A DNA stretch of 64,000 nucleotides from Hyphomonadaceae bacterium (GCA_024742355.1 JANSYM010000006.1:124001-188000); one strand, 5' to 3'. Shown: positions 1-8,535, counted from the stretch's first letter. Program-made: numbers and translations. The notes: generated from the letters alone by a model not told the origin.

Positions 1-2
1 CC

Positions 3-755
3 ATGGCTGGCCATAGTAAATGGGCAAATATTCAGCACCGCAAAGGTGCCCAGGACAAAAAGCGCGCGGCGTTGTTTTCGCGCCTGTCCAAGGAAATCAC
101 CATTGCCTCGAAAATGGGCGGTCCTGACCCGGACGGCAATCCGCGCCTGCGCCTGGCCATCGCCAATGCCCGCGGGCAGTCCATGCCCAAGGACAATATC
201 AAGCGCGCCGTCGACAAAGGCCAGGGCGGCGGCGGCGAAGACTATGTCGACATCCGCTATGAAGGCTTCGGCCCCGGCGGCGTTGGCGTCATCGTCGAAG
301 CCTCGACCGACAATAAGAACCGCGCGGCCAGCGAGATCCGCACCGCTTTCTCCAAGAATGGCGGCAATCTCGGCGAAACCGGTTCGGTCTCGTTCGGGTT
401 CGAGAATGTCGGTGAGATTCATTTCCCGCTCGAGGCTGGCGACGAAGACACGATCATGGAAGCCGCACTCGAGGCCGGCGCCAGCGATATCGTCACCGAC
501 GAAGACGGCCACTTCATCTATACCGAGCGCGAGGACCTCTCCGAAGTTGCCTCGGCGCTGGAAGGCAAGTTTGGCGAGGTCGAAGCGAAATCAACCAAGC
601 TGATCTGGAAGCCGCAAAACACGGTGCCGATCGAAGGCGATGATGCCGACAAGCTGATGCGCATGCTGGACGTGCTGGATGATCTCGATGATGTCGCCAA
701 CATCTATGACAATTCGGACATCTCTGCCGCAGAGCTGGAACGCTTGGCCGGGTAA
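3..755 (+). CDS. yebC: YebC/PmpR family transcriptional regulator
   Basis: Cytosolic YebC/PmpR protein. The family was described as DNA-binding regulators, and some members act on the ribosome. The 250-residue product starts MAGHSKWANIQHRKGAQD, the near-invariant family N-terminus, and has the normal family length (about 240-250). The acidic middle and C-terminal part matches the usual three-domain layout. The ATG is only two bases inside the window edge, so its promoter and upstream partner cannot be seen. msrA follows 113 bp later on the same strand and probably has its own promoter. Family assignment is firm; the molecular role in this organism is not shown by sequence. Confidence 0.96.
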   Translation: MAGHSKWANIQHRKGAQDKKRAALFSRLSKEITIASKMGGPDPDGNPRLRLAIANARGQSMPKDNIKRAVDKGQGGGGEDYVDIRYEGFGPGGVGVIVEASTDNKNRAASEIRTAFSKNGGNLGETGSVSFGFENVGEIHFPLEAGDEDTIMEAALEAGASDIVTDEDGHFIYTEREDLSEVASALEGKFGEVEAKSTKLIWKPQNTVPIEGDDADKLMRMLDVLDDLDDVANIYDNSDISAAELERLAG

Positions 756-868
756 GTGATGCGGTCCGGTCACGGCCGAACAAAAATCTGTGAGATCTGA
801 TATTTGGCCTCGCAATTGGCGATGCAAATCGTCATATCCGGTTCAGACAAGAAACGCTAAATTTCGAG

Positions 869-1522
869 ATGACGATGTTGAAACTCACGCATCCCCTGTC
901 CATCGGACTCATGGCTGGCGGCCTCGCCGCAGCGGCAACGTTTGTAATGTCGGCCTTCGCCGAAAACAGCACGGCCAGCCTCGCTGACAATGCGAATCTC
1001 GAGACCGCAATTTTTGCCGGCGGATGTTTCTGGTGTGTGGAAAGCGATTTCGACAAAGTCGAGGGCGTGCTCGAAACCGTCTCTGGCTATACGGGCGGCA
1101 CGACCACCAATCCGACCTACAAGACCCACACCAAGCAGGGCCATCTCGAAGCGGTGAAAGTCGTCTATGATTCCTCCAAGGTCGAATATGGCGAGCTGGT
1201 CGATTATTTCGTCCGTCACATCGATCCGACCGATGATGGCGGGCAGTTCTGCGATCGCGGCAATTCCTATCGCACCGCTGTGTTTGTCGATGGTGCTGAC
1301 GAACGCGCGGAAGTGGAAGCGCAATTCGCGACGATCGAACAGGCGGGTATCCTGCCAGCGCCGATCGTGACGCGCGTGCTTGACGAAACCACCTTCTACG
1401 ACGCTGAGACCTATCACCAGAATTACTACCAGAAGAACCCGGCGCGTTATAAGCTCTACCGGGTTGGCTGTGGCCGCGACAAGCGCGTGGCGCAAGTCTG
1501 GTCTGGCGAAGGCGACAGCTAA
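869..1522 (+). CDS. msrA: Peptide-methionine (S)-S-oxide reductase MsrA, exported form
   Basis: Reduces methionine-S-sulfoxide in proteins back to methionine. The MsrA core begins near residue 48 with AIFAGGCFWCVE, which carries the catalytic Cys. Further family marks are SGYTGG, DPTDDGGQFCDRGNSYR and YHQNYY; a Cys near residue 200 (VGCGRD) could be the resolving Cys. About 30 hydrophobic and Ala-rich residues precede the core (SIGLMAGGLAAAATFVMSAF), reading as a signal peptide or anchor, so a periplasmic location is inferred. Starts at 869 and 875 are both possible; a GAG 6 bases upstream favours 875 slightly. The thioredoxin-family gene that follows at 1609 may be functionally linked, because MsrA needs thiol reduction. 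Confidence 0.94.
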   Translation: MTMLKLTHPLSIGLMAGGLAAAATFVMSAFAENSTASLADNANLETAIFAGGCFWCVESDFDKVEGVLETVSGYTGGTTTNPTYKTHTKQGHLEAVKVVYDSSKVEYGELVDYFVRHIDPTDDGGQFCDRGNSYRTAVFVDGADERAEVEAQFATIEQAGILPAPIVTRVLDETTFYDAETYHQNYYQKNPARYKLYRVGCGRDKRVAQVWSGEGDS

Positions 1523-1608
1523 CCAATCATCCGCGATACAGCGACGGCGCTTGCACAGCGCGATCAGAACGCCCAAATAGGCGTCTGTAAAAATACTGGA
1601 CGCATGAC

Positions 1609-2499
1609 ATGACTGATACGGCTGCAACCCCGCACATCAAAGACTCTTCAGACCAGGACTTCATGGCGGACGTGGTCGAGGCCTCGAACACGCAGCCGGT
1701 CCTGGTTGATTTCTGGGCGCCCTGGTGCGGCCCGTGCAAGACGCTGACACCGACCCTGGAAAAAGTCGTCAATGACCAGGGCGGCAAGATCAAGCTGGTC
1801 AAGATCAACACCGAAGAGCATCCAGGCGTCGCCGGCCAGATGGGTGTGCGCTCCATTCCTTCCGTCTTCGCCTTCGACAAAGGCCGCCCGGTGAACGGCT
1901 TCCAGGGCGCTTTGCCCGAGAGCCAGGTGCGCCAGTTCGTTCAGGACATTCTCGGCGGCACTGATGGCGCCAAACAGCTCCAGCAAGCCATCGAACAAGC
2001 CGAAGCCGCGGCCCAGTCCGGCGACATCGGCACCGCTGCGCAGCTCTATGGCGCGGTGATGGAAGCTGACCCGACCAATGCTGCGGCGATTGCCGGGCTT
2101 GCCCGCTGTTATCTCGCCAATGGCGATCATGACCGCGCGCGCCAGATCCTCGACATGGCCCCGGAAGACAAGGTCAATGATGCGGCGATCAAATCCGTGC
2201 GTACCGCGCTCGATCTGATGGCCGACACGCCGCTGGACGAGGACATGGCCAGCGCCAAGGAAACCGTCGCCGCCGAACCTGAAAACCACGAAGCGCGCTT
2301 CGAACTGGCAGAGAAACTGGTCGCCCAGGGCAAGAATGCCGCGGCGGCGGATCATTTGCTGACCATTCTCAGCGACAATCTCGAATGGGGCGAAGGCAAA
2401 GCGAAAGCGAAATTGCTGGAAATCTTCGAAGCCGCCGGTCCGAAAGACCCGGTCACGGTCGATGGCCGCCGCCGCCTCGGCTCGCTCATGTTTGCGTGA
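1609..2499 (+). CDS. cnoX: Thioredoxin-domain co-chaperone (CnoX/YbbN type)
   Basis: A fusion of an N-terminal thioredoxin fold (about residues 10-115) with a helical, TPR-like C-terminal half (about 120-296). The active site is FWAPWCGPCKTL, and the cis-proline region is VRSIPSVFAF. This layout is that of YbbN/CnoX, a holdase that hands oxidised clients to chaperones; many YbbN proteins lack the CxxC, but this one keeps WCGPC, so a redox function is likely. At 296 residues it is typical. It lies 86 bp after msrA and 76 bp before the LON-domain gene, all on the same strand. A plain thioredoxin is excluded by length. Confidence 0.92.
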   Translation: MTDTAATPHIKDSSDQDFMADVVEASNTQPVLVDFWAPWCGPCKTLTPTLEKVVNDQGGKIKLVKINTEEHPGVAGQMGVRSIPSVFAFDKGRPVNGFQGALPESQVRQFVQDILGGTDGAKQLQQAIEQAEAAAQSGDIGTAAQLYGAVMEADPTNAAAIAGLARCYLANGDHDRARQILDMAPEDKVNDAAIKSVRTALDLMADTPLDEDMASAKETVAAEPENHEARFELAEKLVAQGKNAAAADHLLTILSDNLEWGEGKAKAKLLEIFEAAGPKDPVTVDGRRRLGSLMFA

Positions 2500-2575
2500 T
2501 CTTACGGATTCCCCACTGGCCGTAAGCCCGCTTCAGTCCAATATGTGATAAGAGGACTGAAAGCGAGACACAGCC

Positions 2576-3226
2576 GTGACGATTGAAACCTATCGGAAAC
2601 TCTCTGACCTGCCGGACACGATCCCGGTCTTTCCACTGTCCGGGGTGTTGTTGTTTCCGCGCTGGTCCCTGCCGCTCAACATTTTCGAACCGCGCTATTT
2701 GAACATGATTGATGATGCCATGCGCGGGCATCGCATTATCGGCATGATCCAGTCGCAGGGCGGTGACCGCACCGCGCCGGACCTTGCCGCCGCGGGCTGC
2801 GCCGGACGCATCACCTCTTATTCGGAAACCGATGATGGTCGCTATCTGATCTCGCTGACCGGAATTTGCCGCTTCGGCACCGGTGAGGAGCTGCCAGTCG
2901 AAACGCCGTATCGCCAGGTTCACCCCGACTGGCAGACCTTTGCCGATGACCTGATCGCGCCCCCCGAGATCAGCCTGCCGGAACGGCCGGAACTGGTGCG
3001 GGCGCTGAAGCGCTATACGCAGGTCAATTCGCTTGAGGTCGATTGGGAGGCGGTTGAAAACGCGCCGATGGAGACATTGATCAACGCCCTGTGCGCGGGC
3101 TGCCCGTTCGGGACGCTGGAAAAACAGGCGCTGCTCGAAGCGCATGGTGTCTCGGAACGTGCGCAAACCCTGATCGCACTGCTTGACATGGACGTGCCTG
3201 GCGATGACAGCTCGACCCTGCAATGA
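2576..3226 (+). CDS. LON peptidase substrate-binding (LON-N) domain protein
   Basis: A stand-alone LON N-terminal domain of 216 residues with no AAA+ or protease part. The hallmark is near residues 17-50: [19 protein letters not shown] followed by FEPRYLNM. Such proteins may bind unfolded or damaged proteins, but their role is poorly defined. The start is a GTG at 2576; an AGAGGA-like sequence lies somewhat far upstream (2551-2557), so the start is less certain than the frame. The stop overlaps the next ATG (ATGA, 3223-3226), so it is translationally coupled to the Trm112 gene. Confidence 0.9.
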   Translation: MTIETYRKLSDLPDTIPVFPLSGVLLFPRWSLPLNIFEPRYLNMIDDAMRGHRIIGMIQSQGGDRTAPDLAAAGCAGRITSYSETDDGRYLISLTGICRFGTGEELPVETPYRQVHPDWQTFADDLIAPPEISLPERPELVRALKRYTQVNSLEVDWEAVENAPMETLINALCAGCPFGTLEKQALLEAHGVSERAQTLIALLDMDVPGDDSSTLQ

Positions 3227-3438
3227 CTGAAAAAACACCTGATCCTTCGTCCGCACCCTGCGGCGTCAGCCCGCGCCTGCTGGAACTGCTGATCTGCCCG
3301 GTCACCGGCGGTCCGCTGGTCTTCGATCGTGACGCTTGTGAGCTGATTTCCAAGAAAGCCAAGCTCGCCTTTCCGATCAAGGATGGCTTGCCAATCATGC
3401 TGGAAAGCGAAGCGCGCGATCTGGAGGTCTCGCCATGA
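3223..3438 (+). CDS. Trm112 family protein
   Basis: Small (71 residues) Trm112-like protein. Eukaryotic relatives are obligate activators of methyltransferases; bacterial relatives are short and often of unknown partner. Visible marks are [17 protein letters not shown] and the [12 protein letters not shown] strip that follows, which fits the family's C-terminal part. Only one Cys of a usual zinc knuckle is obvious (ICPVTGG), so zinc binding is doubtful. It overlaps its neighbours by 4 bases on both sides (ATGA), placing it in a tightly coupled unit between the LON-N and DUF971 genes. Confidence 0.9.
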   Translation: MTEKTPDPSSAPCGVSPRLLELLICPVTGGPLVFDRDACELISKKAKLAFPIKDGLPIMLESEARDLEVSP

Positions 3439-3749
3439 GCCACCATGCCTGGCCGACCGAACTGAAATTCTCCAAAAGCGGCAAAGCGTTGACCGTCACC
3501 TTCGATGATGGCGAGACATTTACCCTGCCCTACAAGACGTTGCGCCTGGAGAGCCCATCCGCCGAAGTCCAGGGCCATGGCAGCGGTCCAAAACCGCCGC
3601 CGCCGGTGATCAGCGATGACCTGACGGTGGAGAAAGCCGATCCGGTGGGCCGCTATGCCGTGCGCATCTTCTTCAGTGACGGGCATTCCAGCGGCCTGTT
3701 CACCTGGGCCTATCTGCGCGAACTCGGCGAGAAACTCGCCGCCGCCTGA
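3435..3749 (+). CDS. DUF971 / gamma-butyrobetaine hydroxylase-like N-terminal domain protein
   Basis: A 104-residue DUF971 protein. The fold is the small N-terminal domain also found in gamma-butyrobetaine hydroxylases; stand-alone bacterial copies are linked in some genomes to iron-sulfur cluster handling. Family features are the WPTELKFSK start, the [14 protein letters not shown] segment that leads into the core, and [20 protein letters not shown] near the end. It is last in the three-gene coupled unit with LON-N and Trm112. No terminator is evident before the probable 6S RNA promoter about 20 bases downstream. Confidence 0.9.
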   Translation: MSHHAWPTELKFSKSGKALTVTFDDGETFTLPYKTLRLESPSAEVQGHGSGPKPPPPVISDDLTVEKADPVGRYAVRIFFSDGHSSGLFTWAYLRELGEKLAAA

Positions 3750-3769
3750 GCGCTGCGCACGCACCCCCC

Positions 3770-3798
3770 TTACCGCGCCCGTATTTCGTGCCTATATG
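3770..3798 (+). promoter_or_regulatory. Candidate promoter of the 6S RNA
   Basis: TTACCG at 3770-3775 and TATATG at 3793-3798 are separated by 17 bases, the ideal sigma-70 spacing. The predicted start (about 3804) coincides with the proposed 5' end of the structured RNA. The -35 is not a strong match, so this is a supporting observation. Confidence 0.4.
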
Positions 3799-3802
3799 GG
3801 CC

Positions 3803-3968
3803 CAGCACAGAGGCTGGAGCGTTCGAGGACGGTCAGCTATCCGCCGACCTTAAGTTCCGTCAGGGAGCTGGCTCTGGACTGGACCGTGGTCCTATCTATC
3901 CGGCACCCACCTAGTCTCTAGGTCGACGGGATACGAGCACCAAAGACGGCGCCTCCGGTCCTGTGCGC
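3803..3968 (+). ncRNA. ssrS: Probable 6S RNA
   Basis: A 165-nt structured, non-coding stretch in the gap between the DUF971 gene and the convergent oxoamine synthase. GCACAG (3805-3810) can pair with CTGTGC (3961-3966) to close a long rod. Near the 3' side, GGCACCCACCT leads into a small hairpin (ACCTAG/CTAGGT, 3909-3923), which resembles the conserved region of alphaproteobacterial 6S RNAs as I recall them. A CTTAAGTTC motif sits in the apical half. Length (about 160) fits 6S RNA, which binds the RNA polymerase housekeeping holoenzyme in stationary phase. The call rests on motif memory and hand folding; a covariance-model hit would settle it. Confidence 0.6.
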
Positions 3969-4074
3969 TTTCGGGCGTCCATGGAAACGCTGTAGCGGCG
4001 TCGAGCGCGACCAAAGATCGTCGCCTTCAACGCAATGACGCCGACCCAATACGGCCTCGTCGGATCATCAAACG

Positions 4075-5190
4075 CTATAAGGCGGCTTGGATGGCTTGCA
4101 CGACCCGATCCAGATGGCTTGTCGTATGGTCGGCAAACACGCTCAACCGGATCACGCCTCCTGGTCCGGACGCAATATAGTTCGAGTGCAGGACATAAAT
4201 GCCGTCTTTGAACAGGCTTTCCTGAATCGCGCGCATATCTGAAAAATCTCCATGACTGAACGCGACGATCGACGTTGGCGTTCCCGGGACATCGAGACCA
4301 ATCTCTCTCAGGCGTGCTCGCAAATATTCGGCTAAACCCCTGAGTTCCGAACACAGACTCGGATTGGACCGCACAAATTTCAAGGCTGCCGCGCAAACGT
4401 TCGCGGAAATTGGCGTTCCTGAATTGGATCCTCTGACAGGTTTGCACGCCCGTGCGCGCTCAACGCATTCCAAAGAGCCGACATAAACCGCACCTTGGCC
4501 GCAAAAGGCCTTGCTGAGTGTCACGCCGACATGAGCAATATCTTCAACACCAAAATGCTGAACGGTTCCGCGCCCGGTTTCTCCAACCACGCCCCCAGAG
4601 TGAGATTCATCGATGAGCAATTTCCCATTACAGGGCTCTATCAGAGCGGCGTATTCATCCAATGGAGGCAAAGCCCCGAGGGTCGCGAAAGCGCCATCCG
4701 TCACAACAAGGGGCCGCTGACCTGGTGCGAGTTGTTCAATCTTTTCCGCCAACGCTGTTGAGGATCGATGGGCAAAAAAGCGGATCGGTTTTTCTGTCAG
4801 CTTTGCCGCATCCACCAAACACCAGTGCGCTGTTTCATCGAGCAAAATTACGTCAAACTCGGGAGCCGCGGCGGCAAATCCTGCGGCTCCGATCATGTAT
4901 CCAGATGGCAGATATACGGCGGCCTCCGTCCCGAAAAACGCAGCCGCCTCTTGTTCGACAGCATCAAAATACGGATCGTTTCCCCCGTAGGCGTGAACCA
5001 AATATCTGGAAAATCCGACCCCTTCATCCAGTGCCCTTTGAGCCGCGTCGCGAAGCTCTGCATGATTGGTCAATGCAAGATAATTGCAGCCCGAAAAGTT
5101 CAGAAATTTCTTGCCATCGATCAGCAGTTCCGACGTTCCGCCTCCGCGCAGTTCATGACCTTCGAGTAGCTGCGTCTTCGTCTCTTGCAT
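4075..5190 (-). CDS. Alpha-oxoamine synthase-like PLP enzyme (BioF/KBL/SPT/CqsA superfamily)
   Basis: Fold-type I PLP enzyme of the alpha-oxoamine synthase group, which condenses an amino acid with an acyl-CoA and releases CO2 and CoA. Marks in order: SGCNYLALTNHAEL (N-terminal part), LLDETAHWCLVDAAK, the cofactor Asp in LLIDESHSGGVVGETGRG, and the PLP lysine in TLSKAFCGQGAVYVGS. The 371 residues are slightly short for the family (about 390-400). The substrate is not predictable: BioF, KBL, serine palmitoyltransferase, cysteate acyltransferase or CqsA-like are all possible. The start is secure: GGAGGGG lies 8 bases upstream. Base composition is visibly lower in G+C than the flanks (60-base samples of about 48-62%), hinting at transfer. 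It follows the sulfotransferase-like gene by 55 bp on the same strand. Confidence 0.82.
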   Translation of the reverse strand: MQETKTQLLEGHELRGGGTSELLIDGKKFLNFSGCNYLALTNHAELRDAAQRALDEGVGFSRYLVHAYGGNDPYFDAVEQEAAAFFGTEAAVYLPSGYMIGAAGFAAAAPEFDVILLDETAHWCLVDAAKLTEKPIRFFAHRSSTALAEKIEQLAPGQRPLVVTDGAFATLGALPPLDEYAALIEPCNGKLLIDESHSGGVVGETGRGTVQHFGVEDIAHVGVTLSKAFCGQGAVYVGSLECVERARACKPVRGSNSGTPISANVCAAALKFVRSNPSLCSELRGLAEYLRARLREIGLDVPGTPTSIVAFSHGDFSDMRAIQESLFKDGIYVLHSNYIASGPGGVIRLSVFADHTTSHLDRVVQAIQAAL

Positions 5191-5245
5191 CGCGAACGCC
5201 CCTCCAGTTGACGTCGTGATCCATGCATTTTCTTGATCACGTCGC

Positions 5246-5986
5246 TCAGCCTTTCACCAATCGATGCTCGGCCAGACGCTCATAGATGTCCAGCGCCTCA
5301 GCATAAATGCCGGCCAGCTCTGGCTGCACCTCAACCCGCTCCCCAGGCGCCGGGCCGAAGCCGGTCGAGTTCCAGACCGCGTCATACCAATGCGGGGCCC
5401 AGACGCCGTCTTCCGGGCGCGCGCCTTCGGGCCAGGACAGCATGTCTTCGCTCCAGTCCAGCCCCAGTTCCGTGCACAGCGCCGCCATAATGCCGGGCGG
5501 GTCGCGCAGGATGTCGGTGCTGTCGACGACCACCGGCGTGCGGCCTTCCAGTCGTTTCGCTTCCTCGAACAGGCTGAGCTGTTGCGGGAAACCTATCGCG
5601 TCGAGGCTGACCGTTTCCATCTTGCGCGCATAGGACGGGATGACCCGTGCCGGGTGGCGGATGAGGAAGACATTCCGGCACGCCTGCATCCAGTCGCGCG
5701 GCACCGCTGGCACCATATGGTGGGTCATGTGTTTCTGATAAAACACGCGCGCCTGTGGGTCCGGGCAGGACGTCATGTCGGCGGCGACGTCTTCGGGATC
5801 GCTGCTCTGGGCCGCGAAAATCTCATCCGACATGGGATGGCGGAGGCCCGTGAGATGCAGATAGGCGGCATAGAACGGTTCGTCGACGCAGACCGTATCG
5901 GCGCGCGCGCCAAAGCTGCGCATCATCGTCGTCGACATGTTGCGCGGGCCCGACCACATGGCGATGCGGAGCGGTTCGGACGTCAT
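5246..5986 (-). CDS. Sulfotransferase-like P-loop protein
   Basis: Cytosolic 246-residue protein of the sulfotransferase superfamily. The N-terminal MWSGPRNMSTTMMRSF fits the 5'-phosphosulfate loop, and NVFLIRHPARVIPSYARK fits the 3'-phosphate motif (Arg and Ser), the two PAPS-contacting elements. The subfamily is usually found beside, or fused to, class IV (branched-chain-like) aminotransferases; here it overlaps that gene by 4 bases (5983-5986). The acceptor is unknown, and true sulfotransferase activity is inferred only from the motifs. G+C is high, unlike the oxoamine synthase gene that follows. Confidence 0.85.
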   Translation of the reverse strand: MTSEPLRIAMWSGPRNMSTTMMRSFGARADTVCVDEPFYAAYLHLTGLRHPMSDEIFAAQSSDPEDVAADMTSCPDPQARVFYQKHMTHHMVPAVPRDWMQACRNVFLIRHPARVIPSYARKMETVSLDAIGFPQQLSLFEEAKRLEGRTPVVVDSTDILRDPPGIMAALCTELGLDWSEDMLSWPEGARPEDGVWAPHWYDAVWNSTGFGPAPGERVEVQPELAGIYAEALDIYERLAEHRLVKG

Positions 5987-6909
5987 GAGATCGGCGTCAG
6001 GCTGGCCTCGACCAGCTGTTTGTAGAGCTCCGACAGGCGCTGAGTCAGCGGGCCGTCGAGATGTGGCAGGACCCGGCCATCAACCTCGCGCACCGGCGTC
6101 GTGCCAGCAAAGGTGCCGGTGATGAAGGCCTCATCAGCGGAATAGACATCAAACAGGGAGAAGCGCTTCTCATGCACCGGTATCCCGTTCTCGCGGCAGA
6201 CCCGGATAATGTTGCCGCGGGTGATCCCGCCAAGACAATATTCCGGCGGGCTGGTCCACACCTCGCCATCGCGGACGATGAAGAAATGGGTTGAATTGCA
6301 CGTCGCGACGAACCCGTCCGGATCAAGCATCAGCGCCTCGTCGGCACCGGCCTTGTCGGCCTGGATACAGGCGAGGATGCAATTCAGCTTGGAGTGCGAA
6401 TTGAGCTTCTGGTCCTGTTCTGCTGGCCCGGTCCGGCGCACATGCGCGGTGAACAGCGACACGCCTTTGGCGCGGATTTCCGGCACCGGTGCCTTGTATT
6501 CAGGAATGATGACCACGGTTGGCGGCGTGATGGTGAAGCGCGGCCCCTGATACGGCGTCTTCTTGACCCCGCGTGTGACCATCAGGCGGATATGCACACC
6601 GTCCATCATGTCCTGAGCTTTCAGGCAATCGAACAGGCGCTGCGCCATTTCATCCGGCGTCAGGCCGATGTCCATGTCGATGGTCTTGGCCCCGGCATAG
6701 AGCCGCTTCATGTGCTCGTTCAGGAACGCGACCCCGCCGGCATGCACGCGCATGCCTTCCCAGACGCCATCGCCGAGGAGATATCCGCTCTCGAACACCG
6801 AGACCGTGGCTTCGTCGCGATGCTTCAGCTCGCCATTGATTGAGACGAGGATATCCGCATTGCGGGCGTCATAGACATAGTCGTGGACGCCATGTGCTTC
6901 GTCGATCAT
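5983..6909 (-). CDS. Class IV aminotransferase (branched-chain/D-amino-acid family)
   Basis: PLP-dependent class IV aminotransferase of about 308 residues. Family marks are the N-terminal SINGELKHRDEATVSVFESGYLLGD region with GDGVWEGMRV, the probable PLP lysine in SHSKLNCILACIQA, EALMLDPDGFVATCNSTHFF and the C-terminal EAFITGTFAGTTPVREVDGR. The substrate (branched-chain amino acid, D-alanine or 4-amino-4-deoxychorismate) cannot be decided. The start at 6909 (MIDEAHGV) is preferred to an upstream one at 6948, which would lie inside the preceding gene; it is 5 bases past the acyl-CoA ligase stop. It is coupled to the sulfotransferase-like gene by a 4-base overlap. Confidence 0.9.
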   Translation of the reverse strand: MIDEAHGVHDYVYDARNADILVSINGELKHRDEATVSVFESGYLLGDGVWEGMRVHAGGVAFLNEHMKRLYAGAKTIDMDIGLTPDEMAQRLFDCLKAQDMMDGVHIRLMVTRGVKKTPYQGPRFTITPPTVVIIPEYKAPVPEIRAKGVSLFTAHVRRTGPAEQDQKLNSHSKLNCILACIQADKAGADEALMLDPDGFVATCNSTHFFIVRDGEVWTSPPEYCLGGITRGNIIRVCRENGIPVHEKRFSLFDVYSADEAFITGTFAGTTPVREVDGRVLPHLDGPLTQRLSELYKQLVEASLTPIS

Positions 6910-6914
6910 CTGGA

Positions 6915-8486
6915 TTAGCCGCCCACCCGTCTTTCCTGGCCTTCCCAATAGGGTTCACGCAAATCCTTGCGCAGGATCTTGCCGGACGGGTTGCGCGGCA
7001 TCTCCTTGATGTAATCAACCGATTTTGGACATTTATACCCGGCGATGCGCTCTTTCGCCCATGCGATGATGCTCTCGGGTGTCGGATCGGTGCCGTCTTT
7101 GGCCACGACGATCGCCTTGACCGCCTCACCCCATTTCTCATCAGGGATACCGATGACGGCCACATCAGCGATGTCCGGATGCCCAAAGATCGCATTCTCA
7201 ACCTCTGCCGGATACACATTCTCGCCGCCTGAGACGATCATGTCCTTCACCCGGTCATGGATGAACAGGAAGCCGTCTTCATCGAAATAACCGGCATCAC
7301 CGGTATAGAAAAAGCCATCACGGATCGCCTCGGCGGTCGCTTCGGGCCGGTTCCAATAGCCTTTCATGATGAAGCCGGACTTGATCACGATCTCGCCGAC
7401 CTCCCCGGTCGGGACAGGGTCGCCATTGGCGTCGACGCAGCGGATAATCGTGGTCGGATACGGTACGCCGCACGAGCGGAGTTTACCCCAACTTGGTTCA
7501 TGTGCCTCAGGCGGGAGGTACGTCCCACCGCCAACGGTTTCGGTCAGGCCATAAACCTGCGTAAACCGCGCGCCCATCACCTCAACAGCCGTCGTAAGCA
7601 GATCTTCGGTGATCGGCGAAGCGCCATAGAAGACCTGTTTCAGATTGGAATAATCTCGCTCGCGGAAATCGGGCATCTGGGTCAACATCAGAATGACCGC
7701 CGGGACCCAGAACGCATGATTGATGTTTTGGGTCTCAATCAGATCCAGGATTTCGACCGGATTAATCTCGGGCAAGACCACCGTTCGCGCGCCCTGCGCC
7801 GAAGAGAGAACGCCGACATTCACGCCTGCAACGTGGAAAAGTGGCATCGCGTTCATCACGGTTTCGCCTTCGGCATAACTAGCCCATTCAAGCATGCCCG
7901 CCTGTTCCATATAGGACCGATAATTGGCGTTGGTCAGCATGACGCCTTTGGGCAGCCCTGTCGTTCCGGATGTGTAGAGTTGAATGACATCATCATCGTC
8001 ATTGGTCGTGACCGTCGGGGCTGCGCTATCCTGACCATCGCGCCAGCTGACATATTCCGGCCAGCCATCGCGGTCGCCCTCGACGGTGATGATATGCTCG
8101 AGGTGCGGGCACTCATCCTTGATCTGATCGACCATGTCGAACCATTCCGGGCCAACGAAAAGCACCGAAACCTGTGCATCAGAGAGAATGAACTGAACTT
8201 CCGGTGCGGCAAGACGCGTATTCACAGCATTCATCACCGCGCGAATTTTGGCGGCCCCGAACATCATTTCATAATAGACGGCCGTGTTCTTCGCGAGGTA
8301 ACCGATCCGCTGGTCTGGACCAACGTCCAAAGCGGCCAGACCATTGGCCACCTGATTGGCACGCGTCTCCAGATCCGCGAATGTGGTCTCTTCCCCTTTG
8401 TACCAGAATGCGACTTCACCTCCACGCTGCTCAGCTTGTACGCGCGGAATGTCGGCCACATGGGGCATTAGTTTTGTGTCGAGCAT
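6915..8486 (-). CDS. AMP-binding fatty acid/carboxylate--CoA ligase
   Basis: Adenylate-forming acyl-CoA synthetase of 523 residues, the normal length. It activates a carboxylic acid with ATP and loads it on CoA. Marks: the P-loop-like YTSGTTGLPKGVMLT (about residue 170), VYGLTETVGGGTYLP, YTGDAGYFDEDGFLFIHDRVKDMI, and the C-terminal lysine in MPRNPSGKILRKDLRE. Chain length of the substrate is not predictable. It is the first gene of the minus-strand run followed by aminotransferase, sulfotransferase-like and oxoamine synthase genes. The 137-bp gap to divergent metY carries a perfect palindrome that could be its operator. Confidence 0.93.
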   Translation of the reverse strand: MLDTKLMPHVADIPRVQAEQRGGEVAFWYKGEETTFADLETRANQVANGLAALDVGPDQRIGYLAKNTAVYYEMMFGAAKIRAVMNAVNTRLAAPEVQFILSDAQVSVLFVGPEWFDMVDQIKDECPHLEHIITVEGDRDGWPEYVSWRDGQDSAAPTVTTNDDDDVIQLYTSGTTGLPKGVMLTNANYRSYMEQAGMLEWASYAEGETVMNAMPLFHVAGVNVGVLSSAQGARTVVLPEINPVEILDLIETQNINHAFWVPAVILMLTQMPDFRERDYSNLKQVFYGASPITEDLLTTAVEVMGARFTQVYGLTETVGGGTYLPPEAHEPSWGKLRSCGVPYPTTIIRCVDANGDPVPTGEVGEIVIKSGFIMKGYWNRPEATAEAIRDGFFYTGDAGYFDEDGFLFIHDRVKDMIVSGGENVYPAEVENAIFGHPDIADVAVIGIPDEKWGEAVKAIVVAKDGTDPTPESIIAWAKERIAGYKCPKSVDYIKEMPRNPSGKILRKDLREPYWEGQERRVGG

Positions 8487-8522
8487 GTCGATCCACCTCC
8501 CAATGATCTCAAATACAACTAT

Positions 8523-8535
8523 TTAGCGGCGCTAA
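8523..8535. promoter_or_regulatory. Palindromic candidate operator between acyl-CoA ligase and metY
   Basis: TTAGCG-G-CGCTAA is a perfect 6-1-6 inverted repeat in the divergent gap, 37 bases upstream of the ligase start and 89 bases upstream of metY. It has the size of a TetR- or LacI-family half-operator. The cognate regulator is not in the window. Confidence 0.35.

Noticed and set aside
3655-4447. Frames overlapping the DUF971 end, the 6S region and the oxoamine synthase
   Set aside because: They lie on the wrong frame of well-supported genes or over the structured RNA and encode Arg/Ser/Pro-rich nonsense.
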